This document shows, piece after piece, positions 35,106 through 36,771 of a stretch of 36,771 bases of DNA. The DNA comes from an alpha proteobacterium MED-G10. Lineage in GTDB: Bacteria > Pseudomonadota > Alphaproteobacteria > Methylaequorales > Methylaequoraceae. Made by a program: the position numbers and the translations under genes. The notes under the pieces were generated by a model. The model saw only the letters and a program-made list of their open reading frames with translations. It was not told the origin of the DNA and did not search any database. Positions within the stretch are counted from its first letter, which is position 1. Every line of letters begins with the position of its first letter. Location: NCBI GenBank assembly GCA_002457065.1, contig NTKR01000007.1, positions 1 to 36,771 of the forward strand. The letters are read 5' to 3'.

Positions 35106-35757
35106 TTATTTCTTTAAGAAGTTTTTTTGCTGCATTTATTTCTGCATTTTGCTTACTGTTTCCTTCAGCAGCTGAGAAAGTACAAGTATCGACCATAACT
35201 TTAATCTGAAACTTTGGTTCATGATCTGGACCAGTTTTACTAAGAAGCTTATAAATTGGAAGTTTTTTTTTATGTTTTAGACACCATTCTTGTAATCTTG
35301 ATTTAGGATCAATTTTTGATAAATTTATGTTTTTTAAATATTTTTTCCATAATTTTAAAATAATAGTCTTTGTATCTTCAAAATTTGAATCTAAATAAAT
35401 TGCACCAATTAAGGCCTCAAGTGCATTTGCTTTAATACCATCAAGTGACTTTATCCTACTAGAATACTTAAGGTATTTTTCAATCTCTATTTCGCTTGCA
35501 ATTTTTTTTAAAGTAGACTTACAAACTAAAAAAGACAACTTTTTTGCTAACTCTCCCTCTGAAGAATTTTTATTTTTTAAAAATAATTCATTTGCAATTA
35601 TTAATCCTAGAACCCTATCACCCAGAAACTCCAAGCGTTCATAATTTTTATTATTTGAACCCTCACTATAACTTGAATGAGTAAGAGCTTCCTTTAGATT
35701 AGACAAGTTTAGAAAACTATAGTTGATTTCCTTCATTAAATATTTAACGTCTTTCAT
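35095..35757 (-). CDS. rnc: Ribonuclease III
   Basis: Cuts double-stranded RNA in rRNA and mRNA maturation. The 220 residues comprise a catalytic domain (about 1-145) with the signature ERLEFLGDRVLGL (40-52), ALTHSSY (24-30) and LEALIGAIYLD carrying the second set of metal-binding acids. A double-stranded-RNA-binding domain follows (about 152-218) with SRLQEWCLKHKKKLPIYKL and NAEINAAKKLL. A second ATG lies 7 codons in (35736) and would also leave the fold complete. Coupled to lepB by a 4-bp ATGA overlap. Confidence 0.97.
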   Translation of the reverse strand: MKDVKYLMKEINYSFLNLSNLKEALTHSSYSEGSNNKNYERLEFLGDRVLGLIIANELFLKNKNSSEGELAKKLSFLVCKSTLKKIASEIEIEKYLKYSSRIKSLDGIKANALEALIGAIYLDSNFEDTKTIILKLWKKYLKNINLSKIDPKSRLQEWCLKHKKKLPIYKLLSKTGPDHEPKFQIKVMVDTCTFSAAEGNSKQNAEINAAKKLLKEISDQ

Positions 35758-36488
35758 TTACCGATATCATTAGGTAACAAACTTACGAAGAATCTGTCTT
35801 TTCTAAGTGCAGGGTACCAAGTCCAAAATTTTAAGAAACTTCCTATATTCGTGTCAAAAGATAAAAAAACGACCTCAGCTCTTCCCACTAAGTTATCTTT
35901 AGGAATAAAACCTATATATCTACTATCCTGGGAATTATCCCTATTGTCTCCCACAACAAAAAAGTTATCATCTGGAACCTCAACCTCAGCAAAGTCATTT
36001 GTATTCATATCAATAAATGTTTTTTCAAACTCATAAACATCATAAGTTTTATTATTTGGAAGCTGTTCTTTAACTCTTGTAACATCCAAAAACTTATATT
36101 TTTCATTTTTTAGAAGTTTTGTTTTAATTTTTTCTCCATTAATAAAAAGCTGGTTAGATTTCATACTAATCTTATCACCAGGAAGTCCAATCAACCTTTT
36201 AATATAATCGGTTCTATTGTCTTCTGGTGTTTTAAATACAACGATATCCCCTCTATTAGGTTGTTTATAAAAAATTCTACCTGGAATTAATGGTAAACTC
36301 AAAGGAAGAGAATGCCTTGAAAAACCATATGAATACTTAGAAACAAAAAGATAATCACCCACTTTAAGATTTGGATACATTGAACCAGACGGAATACTAA
36401 ATGGCTCAAATAAAAAGCTTCTTATTACAAGTGCTGCTAGTATTGCATAAAAGATTTGTGTAATGTTTTTTTTAAATTTGTTTTTCAT
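35754..36488 (-). CDS. lepB: Signal peptidase I
   Basis: Membrane protease that removes signal peptides from secreted proteins. The 244 residues begin with one hydrophobic segment (about 9-27). Box B is PFSIPSGSMYPNLKVGDYLFV with catalytic Ser36. Box D is YIKRLIGLPGD with general-base Lys97, and box E is VVGDNRDNSQDSRYIGFIP. Only one transmembrane helix is visible, as in most alphaproteobacteria. The pdxJ stop is 15 bp upstream. The acpS gene, which usually stands between pdxJ and lepB, is not there. Confidence 0.97.
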   Translation of the reverse strand: MKNKFKKNITQIFYAILAALVIRSFLFEPFSIPSGSMYPNLKVGDYLFVSKYSYGFSRHSLPLSLPLIPGRIFYKQPNRGDIVVFKTPEDNRTDYIKRLIGLPGDKISMKSNQLFINGEKIKTKLLKNEKYKFLDVTRVKEQLPNNKTYDVYEFEKTFIDMNTNDFAEVEVPDDNFFVVGDNRDNSQDSRYIGFIPKDNLVGRAEVVFLSFDTNIGSFLKFWTWYPALRKDRFFVSLLPNDIGK

Positions 36489-36503
36489 ATTTTAAGTATT
36501 ACA

Positions 36504-36771
36504 TTAATCATTTATTATAATCATAAAATCTTTTATAGTTTTTTCCAAACCTACAAAAACAGAATGACCAACTATAAAGTGTCCTACATTCAATTCAACA
36601 ACTTGATCAATTTCCGCTATTTTTTTTACATTTTCAAAATTCAAACCGTGCCCAGCGTGACACTTCAAACCTAAATCATTACATAACTTTGCTGAATCTT
36701 TGATTTTACCTAACTCCTTTTTATAATCATTTGTTTTATACAAATTAGCATATTTTCCTGTGTGCAATTCT
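36504..36771 (-). CDS. pdxJ: Pyridoxine 5'-phosphate synthase, C-terminal part (partial)
   Basis: The window edge cuts this gene; about 89 C-terminal residues are seen, and the reading frame stays open to base 36771. It begins ELHTGKYAN, matching the conserved ELHTG strand of PdxJ. It has LGLKCHAGHGLNFENV, with the His pair that lines the phosphate and active site, and ends VGHFIVGHSVFVGLEKTI, close to the family's GH-IVARAVFVGL end. PdxJ makes pyridoxine 5'-phosphate from deoxyxylulose 5-phosphate and aminoacetone phosphate, supplying PLP. Six PLP enzymes (glyA, bioA, bioF, metY, the transaminase and others) lie in this window. Confidence 0.95.
   Translation of the reverse strand, partial: ELHTGKYANLYKTNDYKKELGKIKDSAKLCNDLGLKCHAGHGLNFENVKKIAEIDQVVELNVGHFIVGHSVFVGLEKTIKDFMIIIND

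Noticed and set aside
1-36771. CRISPR arrays, insertion sequences, prophage or defence islands
   Set aside because: I saw no spaced direct repeats, transposase or integrase motifs, terminal inverted repeats, or stretch of unlike composition. The window is housekeeping and biosynthetic genes throughout, and the longest protein-gene-free interval is under 90 bp.

Overview
This window is a gene-dense, strongly AT-rich piece of chromosome from a streamlined bacterium, most likely an alphaproteobacterium. Several gene neighbourhoods are typical of that class: pdxJ-lepB-rnc-era-recO; glyA-nrdR-ribD-ribE-ribBA-ribH-nusB-thiL-hppA; and bamE divergent from a ubiquinol-cytochrome c chaperone gene, followed by plsX-fabH-ihfA-merR-tRNA-Pro. 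The AT richness, 0-76 nt spacers, frequent gene overlaps and poor Shine-Dalgarno sequences suggest a free-living marine lineage of the SAR11/HIMB59 kind. That placement is an inference from layout, not a phylogenetic result. No mobile element, prophage, CRISPR array, toxin-antitoxin pair or other obvious accessory island is present. Nearly all of the 44 protein genes can be assigned to a family.

Layout, left to right. A 26-codon tail of an unidentified + strand gene meets recJ tail to tail. pfp (pyrophosphate-dependent phosphofructokinase, +) lies between recJ and hom, where many alphaproteobacteria carry glpX. A long minus-strand run follows, listed here by rising coordinate: hom, an OmpA-like lipoprotein, gamma-carbonic anhydrase, argC, rpsI, rplM, cutA, tRNA-Pro(GGG), merR, ihfA, fabH, plsX, rpmF and a cytochrome bc1 assembly chaperone. 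bamE (+) starts on the base adjacent to the chaperone start codon. A second minus-strand run reads, by rising coordinate, hppA, thiL, nusB, ribH, ribBA, ribE, ribD, nrdR, glyA, rpiB, an alanine/glycine:cation symporter, bioA, bioD, bioC, a BioH-like esterase and bioF. Plus-strand metY-hemB and a serine-glyoxylate aminotransferase, hydroxypyruvate reductase, glycerate kinase, bpt group come next. The minus-strand recO-era-rnc-lepB-pdxJ set closes the window, with pdxJ cut by the edge.

How the genes work together. Riboflavin synthesis (ribD, ribB, ribH, ribE) is nearly complete, but the GTP cyclohydrolase II half of RibBA has lost its zinc ligands. Biotin synthesis (bioC, an esterase, bioF, bioA, bioD) lacks only bioB locally. 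Glyoxylate and serine carbon can be routed to 2-phosphoglycerate by the aminotransferase, reductase and kinase, with glyA nearby. Pyrophosphate-linked energy handling is suggested by a PPi-type phosphofructokinase plus a K+-independent membrane H+-pyrophosphatase.

I did not find a convincing new multi-gene system. The most useful leads are the replacement of glpX by an oppositely oriented pfp, the overlap of all four convergent gene pairs, the zero-spacer divergent start pair, a Cys4 form of L32, the absence of acpS and yceD from their usual slots, and an ambiguous start with an A8 tract at the glycerate kinase.
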